DNA from: Deinococcus multiflagellatus
GTDB taxonomy: Bacteria > Deinococcota > Deinococci > Deinococcales > Deinococcaceae
Assembly (NCBI RefSeq): GCF_020166415.1
Contig: NZ_JAIQXV010000013.1
Span: 62,001 to 126,000, forward strand
Length of the DNA stretch: 64,000 nt
Direction: 5' to 3'
How positions within the stretch are numbered: position 1 is the stretch's first letter; each line of letters begins with the position of its first letter. Below the pieces are notes generated by a model. It saw only the letters and a list, made by a program, of their open reading frames with translations. It was not told where the DNA came from and did not search any database. Positions 1 to 18,757 of this stretch are shown here, piece by piece. A program made the position numbers and the translations under genes.

Positions 1-399
1 TGGGGCGGGGCGGGCACCGAAGCCTATATCGCGCCCGGCCTCACGCTGGGGCTCAGCGCGCCCGTGGGCCAAATTGCTGGCCTGAATGCCGAACTGCGCG
101 GCAGCGCCTCGGTGTACCTGCTGCCCCTGCCCGATGTGACGGGCCCCCTGAGCACCATCAATGCCGATCTGCTGTTCTCGGGCAACAGCGGAAATGTGAA
201 CCTGTACGGCGGGCCCAGCGTGGGCTACGCCGTGGGGGGGCTGTGGCTGGTGGGCGCGACCGGCGGGCTGCGCGGGCAGTTCGGCGGCGGCAACGTGGGC
301 TGGTTCAGCGAGGCCCGCTTCCGCGCCATGTTTGACACGGCGAACTTCATTCCGTTTCCCCTGGCCGGCGGGGCCTTCGGCGTAACGTACCGGTTCTGA
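1..399 (+). CDS. Secreted/outer-membrane-like protein, 3' part
   Basis: The reading frame is open from the first base of the window, so the start and any signal peptide lie upstream. The visible 132 residues are rich in Gly, Ala and aromatics, with alternating short hydrophobic strands, and end in Tyr-Arg-Phe. A C-terminal aromatic residue is typical of outer-membrane beta-barrels. The protein is a paralogue of the next gene (842-1342): both contain a Tyr-Gly-Gly-Pro-Ser-Val-Gly segment and end in Thr-Tyr-Arg-Phe. The two may be a duplicated pair of envelope proteins. The function is unknown, and the barrel assignment is inferred from composition and the terminal residue only. Confidence 0.6.
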   Translation, partial: WGGAGTEAYIAPGLTLGLSAPVGQIAGLNAELRGSASVYLLPLPDVTGPLSTINADLLFSGNSGNVNLYGGPSVGYAVGGLWLVGATGGLRGQFGGGNVGWFSEARFRAMFDTANFIPFPLAGGAFGVTYRF

Positions 400-565
400 G
401 AGCGAATCCCAGAGCTACTCCGGGTTTTCCCTTGGTGGCGCTGGGAGGAAGTGACAGCGGTCATCCGTTCTGCCCAGGGGAGGAGGGAAGCCCCCTCAAC
501 TCCACGCCAACCGCTGTCTGTGGCGGTGACTCGCTCTGCTCCGCAGCTTTGCAAGCCCGCTCGCC

Positions 566-602
566 CCAGATGACCTGAAGGTGGACCCTTCAGGTCATCT
601 GG
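566..602. repeat. Perfect 16-bp inverted repeat (hairpin)
   Basis: Arms 566-581 and 587-602 are exact reverse complements around a 5-nt loop. It lies about 165 bp after the upstream gene and has no T-run, so it is not a classical terminator. A similar perfect hairpin is at 48777-48816. Confidence 0.7.
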
Positions 603-826
603 TGACCGCTATGAGGCTCTGCAAAGGACAGCGGCCCCCACGAAATGGAGGGGCTGCTGTCTGGCCGCAGGGCGGAACGGGCTGCTGCGAGAAAAGGGCG
701 AACAGCCCCGCTGACGCCGCACAGGATCACGCGTGCCGAGCAAAGCGCATGTGCTGACCTCCATCCGCTCGGACATGAGCAGCGCCCCTGGCCTCACATG
801 CGCCAACGACCACCGCCCCCAGGCAG

Positions 827-832
827 TACACT
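827..832 (+). promoter_or_regulatory. -10 TACACT, leaderless, for the gene at 842
   Basis: TACACT lies 9 nt before the ATG at 842. No Shine-Dalgarno is present. Confidence 0.6.
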
Positions 833-841
833 TCGCAGCGC

Positions 842-1342
842 ATGAGCTTTCTTAAGATTTCTTCATTCGTTATTCTTCTGGCCGCTGGTAGTGCTGCGGC
901 GCAGGCCGGCCCGGCCACCAGCGTCGCCCAGCTCTGGGCGGGCGTGGGGTTGGAAACCATTCTGCCCACTGCGCAGCTGGGCTTCTCGCTGCCTGTGGGC
1001 CGGGTGGGCGGCCTGACCGTGGAGCCCCGGGCGCAGGTTGAGGTTTCGCCCGTCCTCTTCTTCGGCGCCGACCTGCTGCTGGCCCAGGGCAACGTGGGCT
1101 GGTACGGCGGGCCCTCGGTGGGGGTCACGGCCAATGCGGGCGGCGGCTGGCGGGCCGGGGGCGTGCTGGGCTACCGGGGCCGCACCCGCGAGCACCTGGG
1201 CTTCTACGCCGAAGGGGGCCTGCGCTACACCGTCCTGAACGACTTCCGGGTTGGCAATGGCGGCGTGCCCGGCGACACCGGCCCACACCGCTTTACCTTC
1301 CCCTCGCCCTCGGTGCGTCTGGGCCTGACCTACCGCTTCTAA
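842..1342 (+). CDS. Secreted beta-barrel-like protein
   Basis: This 166-residue protein starts with a clear signal peptide: Lys near the N-terminus, a hydrophobic core at about residues 7-19, and Ala-Ala-Ala-Gln-Ala around the cleavage site. The mature part is Gly-rich with short alternating hydrophobic segments and ends in Leu-Thr-Tyr-Arg-Phe, as many outer-membrane strands do. It is related to the gene ending at 399, sharing the Gly-Asn-Val-Gly-Trp-Tyr-Gly-Gly-Pro-Ser-Val-Gly type segment. The start is supported by a TACACT -10 just 9 nt upstream. The function is not known. A small outer-membrane or cell-surface protein is the best inference. Confidence 0.75.
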   Translation: MSFLKISSFVILLAAGSAAAQAGPATSVAQLWAGVGLETILPTAQLGFSLPVGRVGGLTVEPRAQVEVSPVLFFGADLLLAQGNVGWYGGPSVGVTANAGGGWRAGGVLGYRGRTREHLGFYAEGGLRYTVLNDFRVGNGGVPGDTGPHRFTFPSPSVRLGLTYRF

Positions 1343-1373
1343 ACCTCTGGCCGCGCCGGCCCAGGGCCGCCTG

Positions 1374-1379
1374 TACCTT
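1374..1379 (+). promoter_or_regulatory. -10 TACCTT, leaderless, for the aminotransferase
   Basis: TACCTT lies 7 nt before the ATG at 1387. This favours that ATG over an in-frame TTG at 1378, which overlaps the hexamer. Confidence 0.55.
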
Positions 1380-1386
1380 GCGGGGT

Positions 1387-2562
<1,176 letters not shown>

Positions 2563-2904
2563 GCGGGCCACTTATTCCCGATTAACCGCACCCCTTGCAG
2601 GCCTGGACGGCTTCCGAAACATTCCGCCAGGCGTGTAAGGGACGTCTCCCACTGGCGGGACCCGCAGAGCAGGAACAACGGCGGATGTGCGGGAATTACA
2701 CGGCACTCAGGTGAGCCGAAGGCGAGGGGCGAGCGGCCTCGCAGAGCGGCATCGCAGCCTCGGAGAGCTCCGCAGGAGCGCGAGTACGAGAACATACGGG
2801 GCGACGGCGATGGAAAATCACCCCTGCGCTCTTCCGACCCTGCTTTGGAGTCAGAGGAGTCCCGCATTAGACCCGGATGGTTCAGGCGTGGACTGCCGTC
2901 CGAA
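2563..2904. repeat. MITE-like element containing a second repeat unit
   Basis: This 342-bp gap carries a dispersed noncoding repeat. Its left part (about 2610-2690) matches the element at 33130-33245: GACGGCTTCC, then a segment resembling GGAGGGACCCGC. Its right end contains GGACTGCCGTCC, also seen at the ends of the copies near 19790 and 24945. The internal stretch 2718-2841 matches a second repeat at 57263-57379. No coding gene was recognised. Confidence 0.6.
2718..2841 (+). repeat. Dispersed repeat family 2, copy 1
   Basis: It is alignable by eye to 57263-57379. Shared blocks include CGAGCGGCCTCGC, AGAGCTCCGCAGGAG and ACGAGAACA, in the same order and spacing. Confidence 0.6.
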
Positions 2905-4779
2905 TTAAGGCTCTTTTCCCAGCCGGTCCAGCGCCGCTTTCGCTGCAGTGTCGCCGCCACTGGCAGCGCGGGCGTACCAGATGCGGGCCAGGGTGAGGTT
3001 CCGGGGAACACCAACGCCGCCTTCGAGCACCTGGGCGTAAATACGCATGCCCACCACGTCGCCGCGCTCGGCGCCGCGCCGGGCCCACAGGGCACCCTGC
3101 GCAGCGTCTTTCGGCACCAGTGTGCCGTTGAGCAGCAGGGCCGAGAGCAGGATCATGGCGCGCACGCTGCCGCCGGTCGCGGCCTGCAGATACAGGTCGC
3201 GCGCCCGGCGAGGGTCGGCGGGCACGGACCCCTGGCCGCGTTCCAGCAGGCTGGCGAGCGCCAGGGCCGCGCCCAGGTGCCCCTGCGCCGCCGCCCTGGC
3301 ATACCACGCAGCGGCCTGGGCCGGGTCCTTGGGCCGGCCGTCGCCGGTTTCAAAAAAGCTGCCCCACCGGTACTGCGCCTGGGGCTCGCCGCCCTGCGCG
3401 CCCCGCTCATACTCGGCGTAGGTGCCGCCCGGGTAGAGCGGCAGCGCGCGCAGCTGCTCCTGCACCCAGGCCAGGGCCATGCGGGCCTGGGGGTGCCCCT
3501 GGGCCGCCGCCTGCGCGTACAGGTCGCGGGCGCGGGTCAGCTGCTCAGGCGCGCTGCCTGGCACCCCCAGGCCCAGTTCGTACAGCACGCCCAGCTGAAA
3601 CTGCCCCTCGGCGGCCCCGGCAGCCGCTGCCTGCTCGAACGCCACCCGGGCGGCCATCACGTTCTGGGGGCGGCCGGTGCCCCAGCGGCTGAGCAGCCCC
3701 AGCCGCACCGCGCCTTCCGGGTCCCCGTAGCCCGAGGCCACCTCGTAGTAACGCGCGGCCGTCGCCAGATCCTGCTTGACCCCGTCGCCACTTTCCAGCA
3801 GCGTGCCCAGGCGCACCAGGGCGTACACGTTCAGGTCGCTGGCCCCGGCACGCAGCAACTGCAGTCCGCGCTCGCGGTCGGGCGCTGTGCCCAGGCCCTG
3901 CACCAGCAGCCAGCCCAGATGCGCCGCCGCGTTGCTGGTGGCCGGGGCAAAGCGCGGGCCCCCCAGCAGGCGCTCGTACAGCCGCGCGGCCGCCGCCGGA
4001 TCGGCCGGCACGCCCAGGCCCTCTTCCAGTTGCAGGGCCTTCAGGTACAGCCCCTCCGGCTCGCCAGCGGCGGCGCTGCGGGCAATCAGCTCTGCGGCGC
4101 GCGGCAGGTCGCGCGCCACGCCGCGCCCCAGCAGGAGCAGCCGCCCCAGGGCCGCCTGCGCTGGGGCAAAGTTCTGGGCGGCGGCCCGCGCGTACCACGT
4201 GGCGGCAGCCGCCGGATCGGCCGGGCCGTCGTCGCCGCGCTCCAGCCGCTGGCCCAGAAAGGTCTGCGCTTCGGGGTCGCCTTCCGTCGCCACACGGGTC
4301 AGGGTGTTCAGGGCCATGTCGCGCCGGTCCCCGCTGGCCCCGCGCCCCAGCTCCAAGATGGCCAGCCGTGCCCAGGCGCTCTGGTTGTTGTCGGTGTAGG
4401 CGGCATCGTGGTAGTAGGCTTCGGCCTGGCTGGGGTTGTCCCGGGCTTCTTCCAGGCGGCCCAGCAGCACGCAGGCGGCGCCGCGCACCTCTGGACTGGG
4501 CGCGTTCGTGACCTCCCAGGCCATGCCGCAGGCCCAGCCCAGCAGGGTGCGGGCGCGCGCCGGATCGCTGCCGCTCCAGCCGGGGGCCAGCAGCGCGCGC
4601 CCCAGCAGCAACTGTTCCTCGTAATAGGGCAGGGTGCCCGGCCGGGCCCCGCTGCCCTGCAGGGCGCGCACGGCGGCGGCGTAGTCCTGGCGGGCCAGGG
4701 CCGCGCGGGCTTCGGGCAGGCCGGCGTGGGCGTGGCCCAGCAGGGCAAACGTCAGGAGGGCGGCGAAGGGACGTGTCAT
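2905..4779 (-). CDS. Exported Sel1/TPR-like repeat protein
   Basis: This 624-residue protein has an N-terminal signal peptide: Thr-Arg, a hydrophobic core, then Gly-His-Ala-His-Ala before the predicted cleavage. The rest is a long array of Sel1-like helical repeats of about 36 residues, with recurrent Ala-xx-Trp-Tyr-xx-Ala-Ala, Leu-Gly-xx-Leu and Gly-Asp-xx-xx-Ala-Lys-xx-Leu patterns. Such arrays are solenoid scaffolds for protein-protein interaction, and here it would act in the periplasm or on the envelope. The ATG at 4779 is chosen because it begins the signal peptide; an in-frame start 20 codons upstream would bury it. A CACACT hexamer lies just before the ATG. The partner is unknown. Confidence 0.85.
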   Translation of the reverse strand: MTRPFAALLTFALLGHAHAGLPEARAALARQDYAAAVRALQGSGARPGTLPYYEEQLLLGRALLAPGWSGSDPARARTLLGWACGMAWEVTNAPSPEVRGAACVLLGRLEEARDNPSQAEAYYHDAAYTDNNQSAWARLAILELGRGASGDRRDMALNTLTRVATEGDPEAQTFLGQRLERGDDGPADPAAAATWYARAAAQNFAPAQAALGRLLLLGRGVARDLPRAAELIARSAAAGEPEGLYLKALQLEEGLGVPADPAAAARLYERLLGGPRFAPATSNAAAHLGWLLVQGLGTAPDRERGLQLLRAGASDLNVYALVRLGTLLESGDGVKQDLATAARYYEVASGYGDPEGAVRLGLLSRWGTGRPQNVMAARVAFEQAAAAGAAEGQFQLGVLYELGLGVPGSAPEQLTRARDLYAQAAAQGHPQARMALAWVQEQLRALPLYPGGTYAEYERGAQGGEPQAQYRWGSFFETGDGRPKDPAQAAAWYARAAAQGHLGAALALASLLERGQGSVPADPRRARDLYLQAATGGSVRAMILLSALLLNGTLVPKDAAQGALWARRGAERGDVVGMRIYAQVLEGGVGVPRNLTLARIWYARAASGGDTAAKAALDRLGKEP

Positions 4780-4859
4780 GGCACCAGTGTGCCGCGCGGC
4801 CCGGGACAGTTGCCAGGACAGTTGGGCGGGGGGCGGCAACCCGGGCGCCCCCGGTGTCG

Positions 4860-4865
4860 TACTGT
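4860..4865 (+). promoter_or_regulatory. -10 TACTGT, leaderless, for the AIM24 gene
   Basis: TACTGT lies 6 nt before the ATG at 4872. Confidence 0.55.
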
Positions 4866-4871
4866 GCCTGT

Positions 4872-5639
<768 letters not shown>

Positions 5640-5650
5640 AGACGGGAAGT

Positions 5651-5760
5651 GGTGAGTAGGGAGTAGGGAGTGGAAGGACACAGGGCGCGGCCAAGCTGGC
5701 GCGCCCTGTGTGTTTTCCACTTCCCACTTTCCACTGCCCACTGCCCACTCACCACCCCCC
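5651..5760. repeat. Word-repeat hairpin between the AIM24 gene and murG
   Basis: An inner perfect stem (5678-5689 with 5700-5711, 12 bp) is extended by outer arms made of repeated short words: GGGAGTAGGGAGTGG on the left and CCACTTCCCACTTTCC on the right. It may act as a terminator before murG, but it belongs to a class of similar hairpins elsewhere in the window. Confidence 0.65.
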
Positions 5761-5767
5761 AACCCGC

Positions 5768-5773
5768 TACACT
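5768..5773 (+). promoter_or_regulatory. -10 TACACT, leaderless, for murG
   Basis: TACACT is followed by 8 nt (mostly C) and the ATG at 5782. No Shine-Dalgarno is present. It would drive the mur-fts cluster. Confidence 0.65.
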
Positions 5774-5781
5774 CCCCCCCA

Positions 5782-6952
<1,171 letters not shown>

Positions 6953-6960
<8 letters not shown>

Positions 6961-8427
6961 CCCTGCTGCTGCTCCTCCCCCGCCCAGCCCGACTGCGGCG
7001 TCCCAATCCGTGTCTTCCCCCTCCCCTGTGTCCGCCCCCTCCCCTGTGTCTGTCCCCTCCCCCGCGCTGCACTACCACCTGATGGGCATTGGCGGTATCG
7101 GCATGAGTGCTTTTGCCCGCCTGCTTTCAGCGCAGGGCCACCGCGTCAGCGGCTGCGATGAAGCGGCCAGCGACCTCACGGCCCGGCTGGGCGCCGAGGG
7201 CATTCCGGTGGCTGCCGGCCACGCTGCCGAGCACGTCACCGAAGCCCCGTATGGCCCCATTGACATTCTGGTGGCCTCGGAAGCGGTCCCAAAGGATCAC
7301 CCTGAGTTGCAGGCCGCTGAAGGCGCGGGCATTGAGATCCGGCCGCGCATGGCGCTGCTGGACGAGCTGCTGCGCGCCGGGCCCAGCGTGGGCGTGATTG
7401 GCACCCACGGCAAAACGACCACCACCTCCATGATCGCCGTGGCGCTGACCGGGGCCGGCCTGGACCCGTCTGCGTTTGTGGGCGGCATCGTGCCGGAGTT
7501 CGGCAGCAACGCCCGGCTGGGGCGTGGCCCCTTTGTGGCCGAGGTGGACGAGTCCGACAAGGGCTTTGCGGCGCTGGGGGCAGGCACGGCCGTGTTCACC
7601 AACGCCGAGGACGACCATGTGGGCGGCGCCCAGGCCACCTACTGGGAAACGGTGGAAGAGCAGCACGCGGCCTTTGCCCGCTTCGTGGCGCAGTCGGGGC
7701 GGGTGCTGCTGTGCGCCGACTGGCCGGGCCTGGACGAGCTGTGCGCGGGCGCCCACGAGCGCCTGAGCTACGGGCAGGCCGAAGGGGCCGATTACCGCGC
7801 CGTGAACCTGCGCCCCGACGCCGAGGGCACCAGCTTCACGGTCCTGCGGCGCGGTGAGCCCCTGAGTGAAGCGCGGGTGGCGCTGCCCGGCATCCACAAC
7901 GTCCTGAACGCCCTGGCTGCGCTGGCGGTGGTGGACCTGCACGGTGGGGACATGGCGCAGGCCGCCGCCGCCCTGGCCGGGTTCCAGGGCCCGGGGCGCC
8001 GCTGGCAGCGCGTGGGCGAACTGAACGGCGCGCTGGTCATTGACGACTACGCCCACAACGCCACCAAGGTGGCCGCCGCCGTGCAGGCCGCGCGCCAGAC
8101 CGGGCGCCGGGTGCGGGTGGTGTTTCAGCCGCACCGTTACCTGCGCACCCAGCAGTCCTGGCCCCGGCTGGCCGACGCCCTGATGGACGCCGACGAGGTG
8201 CTGCTGCTCGACATTGCCGCTGCCAGTGAAGCCCCCATTCCCGGCATTCACGCCACCCTGATTTCCGAGCGCATGACCCAGCGCGGGCACGCGGGCGTGC
8301 GCTACCTGCCCGACCGCGCGGAGGTGCTGCGCGTGCTGCGCGACACCGCCAGCAGCCGCGACGTGATCGTGACCATGGGCGCGGGCGACGTGTGGAAGCT
8401 CTCGCGCGACCTCGTGGGAGGCGCGGC

Positions 8428-8431
<4 letters not shown>
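6953..8431 (+). CDS. murC: MurC, UDP-N-acetylmuramate--L-alanine ligase
   Basis: MurC adds L-Ala to UDP-MurNAc using ATP, the first peptide step of peptidoglycan precursor synthesis. The 492-residue protein contains the Mur-ligase N-terminal Gly-Ile-Gly-Gly-Ile-Gly-Met-Ser loop, the P-loop Gly-Thr-His-Gly-Lys-Thr-Thr, the Glu-Val-Asp-Glu-Ser-Asp segment and the C-terminal Asp-Asp-Tyr-Ala-His motif. It is odd at the N-terminus: about 35 residues of Pro, Ser, Ala and Val from a near-tandem CCCTCCCCTGTGTC repeat precede the Rossmann domain. This looks like a disordered extension. The ATG at 6953 overlaps the murG stop; a GTG at 6932 in the same frame is an alternative. Confidence 0.94.
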
Positions 8432-11407
<2,976 letters not shown>

Positions 11408-11413
11408 ACCCCC

Positions 11414-11454
11414 GCGAAAGGGCCGGAGCCGCCACGCTGCTCTGGCTCTTTCGC
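11414..11454. terminator. Hairpin after ftsA
   Basis: Arms 11414-11429 and 11439-11454 pair at 14 of 16 positions around a 9-nt loop. There is no T-run, so termination is uncertain. It separates ftsA from the ftsZ promoter. Confidence 0.5.
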
Positions 11455-11484
11455 TGTGCGGTCCCCCCACATTGGGACGTGCGG

Positions 11485-11490
11485 TACACT
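11485..11490 (+). promoter_or_regulatory. -10 TACACT before the ftsZ mini-ORF
   Basis: TACACT lies 8 nt before a GTG at 11499 that opens a 16-codon ORF ending on the ftsZ start. ftsZ itself is about 55 nt downstream and has a Shine-Dalgarno. Confidence 0.6.
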
Positions 11491-11498
11491 ACGCGGCA

Positions 11499-12613
<1,115 letters not shown>

Positions 12614-12628
12614 AGCTGGGCGTGAAAG

Positions 12629-12653
12629 GCACCTCTGCGGGGGTGCTTTTTTT
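12629..12653 (+). terminator. Rho-independent terminator of ftsZ
   Basis: The GCACC/GGTGC stem (12629-12633 with 12642-12646) is followed by seven T (12647-12653), 15 bp after the ftsZ stop. Confidence 0.8.
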
Positions 12654-13009
12654 GGCTCTGGGCCATGAGCTATGGGCCATGAGGAAAAAAGGGATTGAGC
12701 GGGGATCAGGAGCGGGGGTGGGATTGAGGGGTTGGAGCGCGGGCCTCAATTCCACTTCTGCCGCTGTTGTTCGCCGGTGTTCGCTCCAGGGCGATTGACA
12801 GTTTGCCTCTGGAGCAGCTGACCTCAAGATGATGGTGGTTCTCGACCCTCTCCCCTCGTGGGACTCGAAGAGCTGCGCCGCAGAGAGGGCCTCGTGCCGC
12901 GAGGGGTGAGGGGGTGCTTTGGTCAACGGCTCTAGGCTCGCTCTGGTTCTCGCCAAACGACAGCTGCTCCGCCAGCCCTGCCTTCCCCCATGGCTCATGG
13001 CCCAGAGCC
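12654..13009. repeat. Composite noncoding element bounded by 17-bp inverted repeats
   Basis: Exact inverted repeats at 12654-12670 and 12993-13009 bound a 356-bp noncoding stretch. Inside are a 24-base motif (12744-12767) found exactly, inverted, at 48843-48866, and a copy of dispersed family 1 (12823-12933). No coding frame is convincing. It could be a nonautonomous element or nested elements. Confidence 0.6.
12823..12933 (+). repeat. Dispersed repeat family 1, copy 1
   Basis: This is about 110 bp, alignable over its full length with 38547-38658. Shared blocks include GGTTCTCGACCCTCTCCC, TGGGACTCGAAGAGC and CCGCGAGGGGTGAGGGGGT. Confidence 0.75.
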
Positions 13010-13019
13010 CCCAGCCAAC

Positions 13020-13054
13020 AAGAGGCACCGCAGCGTCGCCGCCGGGTGCCTCTT
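13020..13054 (-). terminator. Hairpin after the nucleotidase gene
   Basis: Ten-bp perfect arms (13020-13029 with 13045-13054) lie 12 bp past the stop of the minus-strand nucleotidase, followed in that direction by GTTGG. It is a terminator-like hairpin with a weak T-run. Confidence 0.6.
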
Positions 13055-13066
13055 CCGCTGACCTGC

Positions 13067-14980
<1,914 letters not shown>

Positions 14981-14987
14981 GCCCCAC

Positions 14988-14993
14988 AGAATA
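14988..14993 (-). promoter_or_regulatory. -10 TATTCT, leaderless, for cpdB
   Basis: TATTCT (minus strand) is 7 nt upstream of the GTG at 14980. Confidence 0.5.
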
Positions 14994-15044
14994 GCGAACC
15001 CCGGGGCGGCAAAGTGGAATCTGGATCAGTGACAGTCGCGCCGG

Positions 15045-15689
15045 TTACAACTGGGCGGCCAGGGTGCGGAACAGGGCGGGGGCCGGGGGCGCCTCTCCCC
15101 CATCCACCCAGCCGAAGCGGGCGTCGCGCAGCGGGCCCCCCTCGCCCACGCCCAGGCCACCGGGAAACAGCGCGGTGTAGTCGGGGGGCGCCGTGACCGG
15201 CACCGCGCCGGGCAGGGCCAGCGCCGCCTCAACCTCGGCCGGGTGGCCAAAGTGCAGGGCGTGGGTGCCTTCCGGCGCCTGCCAGGAGAAGCGCGCGGCG
15301 CTCACCAGGGGCCCGGCGTACACCACATGGCCCCAGCGCACCCCGGGGCGCAGGCGCAGCGTCACGTCCAGCGGCTCGCCCAGCAGGCCGAACGACCCCA
15401 CAAACGGCCGGGTGAGGTCATACCCCTGCACGTTCTTGACCGTGCGCCCCCCGGCCCGCACCACCCGCCCACTGGGCGCGCGAAAGGTCACACCCAGCAC
15501 GTCCCCGGCAAAGAAAAAGGTCTGCCCGAAGCCCCCGCGCTTCACCAGCCCCCCCACGCCGCCTGGCAGGCCCACCGGCGGAAACGGCGGAAACAGCCCC
15601 GCCGGCAGCGCCGCATAGACCTCGGGCAGTGAGGTATCCCCGCTGACCGTGATCGTCTGGTCCCCAGGCGACAGGTCAAGGACGGGCAT
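15045..15689 (-). CDS. glcE: GlcE-like FAD-binding subunit of glycolate oxidase
   Basis: The 214-residue protein has only the FAD-binding (PCMH-type) half: Gly-Asp-xx-Thr-Ile-xx-Val-Ser-Gly near the N-terminus, a Gly-Gly-xx-Gly-Gly-Leu-Val segment, and the [13 protein letters not shown] motif typical of GlcE. It is shorter than Escherichia coli GlcE. With GlcD and GlcF it would form glycolate dehydrogenase, oxidising glycolate to glyoxylate and passing electrons to the membrane. The start at 15689 is where family similarity begins; in-frame sequence further upstream is a word-repeat hairpin. It is the last gene of the glcF-glcD-glcE set. Confidence 0.85.
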   Translation of the reverse strand: MPVLDLSPGDQTITVSGDTSLPEVYAALPAGLFPPFPPVGLPGGVGGLVKRGGFGQTFFFAGDVLGVTFRAPSGRVVRAGGRTVKNVQGYDLTRPFVGSFGLLGEPLDVTLRLRPGVRWGHVVYAGPLVSAARFSWQAPEGTHALHFGHPAEVEAALALPGAVPVTAPPDYTALFPGGLGVGEGGPLRDARFGWVDGGEAPPAPALFRTLAAQL

Positions 15690-15699
15690 GGGGCGCCTC

Positions 15700-15888
15700 C
15701 GGCGTGGTGATGGGTGATGGGTGATGGGTGATGGAAAGGGATGCTGACGGCACGAACAGGTTTTGACGCCTGCATCTCGGGGCGGAGCCGGCAGCACCAT
15801 CGCCGCACCCTCGACCCCCCGGCCCCTCGACCCCTCGACGCTTCACCACCATCCTCCTTCGACCATCACCCATCACCCCTTCACCTCT
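15700..15888. repeat. Word-repeat hairpin between glcD and glcE
   Basis: The left arm is four near-tandem GGTGATG words (about 15704-15738). The right arm (about 15846-15888) has the complementary CATCACC words. It occupies the whole glcD-glcE gap and slightly overlaps the end of glcD. Confidence 0.65.
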
Positions 15889-17287
15889 TCCGGCAGCACC
15901 TTGCCTGGATTCAGCAGCCCGGCCGGGTCCAGCGCGCGCTTGACCGACCACAGGGCGCCCAGGGTCACGGGGTCCACGGCGTCGCGCATGAAGTCGCGTT
16001 TCATGGTGCCGATACCGTGCTCGCCGCTGAGCACACCGCCGTGCCGCAGGGCCACCAGGGCGATGCGGTGGGCGAGGTCATGCACCGCGTGCGGGTCGTC
16101 GTGGCGGGGGTCAAAGAGGATGTTGGGGTGCAGGTTGCCGTCGCCAATGTGGCCGAACTGCACCACTGTGAAGGGGCTGGCGTCGCCCAGGGCGCGGATT
16201 TCGCGCACCACTTCGGGCAGGGCGGAGCGGGGCACGGCGATGTCCTCGTTCATGCGCTGCGGGCGAATGCGGCCCAGGGCGGGGCTGACGCTGCGCCGCG
16301 CCTGCCACAGCGCGGCGGCCTCGGCGTCGGTTCCGGCGCGGCGCACGGTGCCGCCCGCCGCCACGCAGGCCGCTTCCACCAGGGCGCGCTCTTCTTCCAC
16401 GGTGGGCAGGTCGTCGCCGTCGGTGTCCACGAGCAGCACGGCTTCGGCGCCCCGGGGCAGGCCCAGGCTCAGGTAGTCCTCGACGGCGTTCGTGCAGGCG
16501 CGGTCCATGAATTCCAGCTTGCTGGGCACGGCGCCCGCCGCAATCGCCTGACTTACCGCCTCGGCACACTCCCCCACTTCCGGGAAATGGGCCATCAGCG
16601 TGCGGGTCACGAGCGGGGGCGGCACGAGGCGCAGCGTGGCCTCGGTCATCAGGCCCAGGGTGCCCTCGGAGCCGATGAACAGCCCGGCCAGATCGTAGGC
16701 GTCGCGCGTCAGTTCGTGCACCTCGCCGGCCGCGTCCACCACCTGCAGCGCCCGCACGTAATCGCCGGTCACGCCGTACTTGAAGCACATGGGGCCGCCC
16801 GCATTCTCCGCGAGGTTGCCCCCGATGGTGCTGGTGCGAAACGAAGCAGGGTCGGGTGGGTAAATCAGGCCGTGGGGGCGCGCGGCCTCGCTGACCGCCA
16901 GCGTGACCACGCCCGCCTGCGCGCGGGCCTCGCGCCGGGCGGGGTCTATGCGCAGCCCGGTCATGCGGGTAAACGAGATCACCAATCCCGGTGCGGTGGG
17001 CGCGGCGCCGCCCGAAAGCCCACTGGCCGCGCCGCGCCCCACCACCGGCACCCCGGCCGCCCGCGCCGCCTGCACCGCCGCCACCACATCCGCCGTGGTT
17101 TCGGGCAGCACCACCGCCAGCGGCGTTTCCCCGAATTGAATGGCGTCGTAGCGGTAATTGCGCCGCTCGGCGAGGCTGGTGAGCACCTGATGCGGGGCCA
17201 GCCGGCGCAGGAGGTCCGTGACGAGTGGGGAGTGGGAAGTAGGACCGGAAGCCTGTCTTTTCCCACTTCCCACTCCCCACTTCCCAC

Positions 17288-17291
<4 letters not shown>
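15873..17291 (-). CDS. glcD: GlcD, FAD-linked subunit of glycolate oxidase
   Basis: This 472-residue FAD-linked oxidase is the catalytic subunit of glycolate dehydrogenase. It has the PCMH-type FAD domain ([20 protein letters not shown], and [11 protein letters not shown]) and the C-terminal domain with [10 protein letters not shown] and Ser-Gly-Glu-His-Gly-Ile-Gly. The start chosen is the GTG at 17291 that overlaps the glcF stop as GTGA. That choice makes the first 23 residues the translation of a word-repeat hairpin. The next GTG (17186) would remove the normal family N-terminus (Leu-Leu-Arg-Arg-Leu-Ala-Pro-His). Confidence 0.9.
17223..17282. repeat. Word-repeat hairpin over the glcD start
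   Basis: Arms 17223-17243 and 17262-17282 pair at about 19 of 21 positions and are built of GGGAGT/GGGAAGT words. It lies within the first codons of glcD, right after the glcF stop. Confidence 0.7.
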
Positions 17292-18561
<1,270 letters not shown>

Positions 18562-18565
<4 letters not shown>

Positions 18566-18579
18566 ACAGCCCCCGTCAT
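18562..18579 (-). CDS. Leaderless 5-codon mini-ORF coupled to glcF
   Basis: The ATG at 18579 is 7 nt from a TATCCT hexamer. It encodes Met-Thr-Gly-Ala-Val, and its TGA overlaps the glcF GTG as GTGA. A GGGGG stretch inside it could serve as Shine-Dalgarno. It is one of several such arrangements in the window and is very short, so chance is possible. Confidence 0.35.
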
Positions 18580-18586
18580 GCGCCAC

Positions 18587-18592
18587 AGGATA
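18587..18592 (-). promoter_or_regulatory. -10 TATCCT for the glcF operon
   Basis: TATCCT (minus strand) is 7 nt before the mini-ORF ATG at 18579. Confidence 0.5.
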
Positions 18593-18757
18593 GGCGGGCC
18601 GGGTGAAGGGAAGGCCAGGGCGGCTAGGGGAGCCGGGAGACTCGTCTGGAGGGAGCCGCACTTCTGCCAGAGCGTGCGCACAGCAGCGGCCCGTTTCACC
18701 CTGAAGCCAGAGAGTAGCCTCACCTCACGTCCACGCCACCCTTTCTGGGGCCCGCTG

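Larger units (their letters stand above)
400..841. other. Intergenic region with perfect hairpin, no gene seen
   Basis: This 442-bp gap between two paralogous envelope genes holds no credible coding frame. It contains a perfect 16-bp-arm hairpin (566-602), a diverged copy of a 24-base motif found twice elsewhere (494-517), and at its end the leaderless -10 of the next gene. Confidence 0.6.

Noticed and set aside
15700..15740. CRISPR-like direct repeats
   Set aside because: The seven-base GGTGATG words have no spacers and are matched by a complementary arm, so this is a hairpin, not an array.
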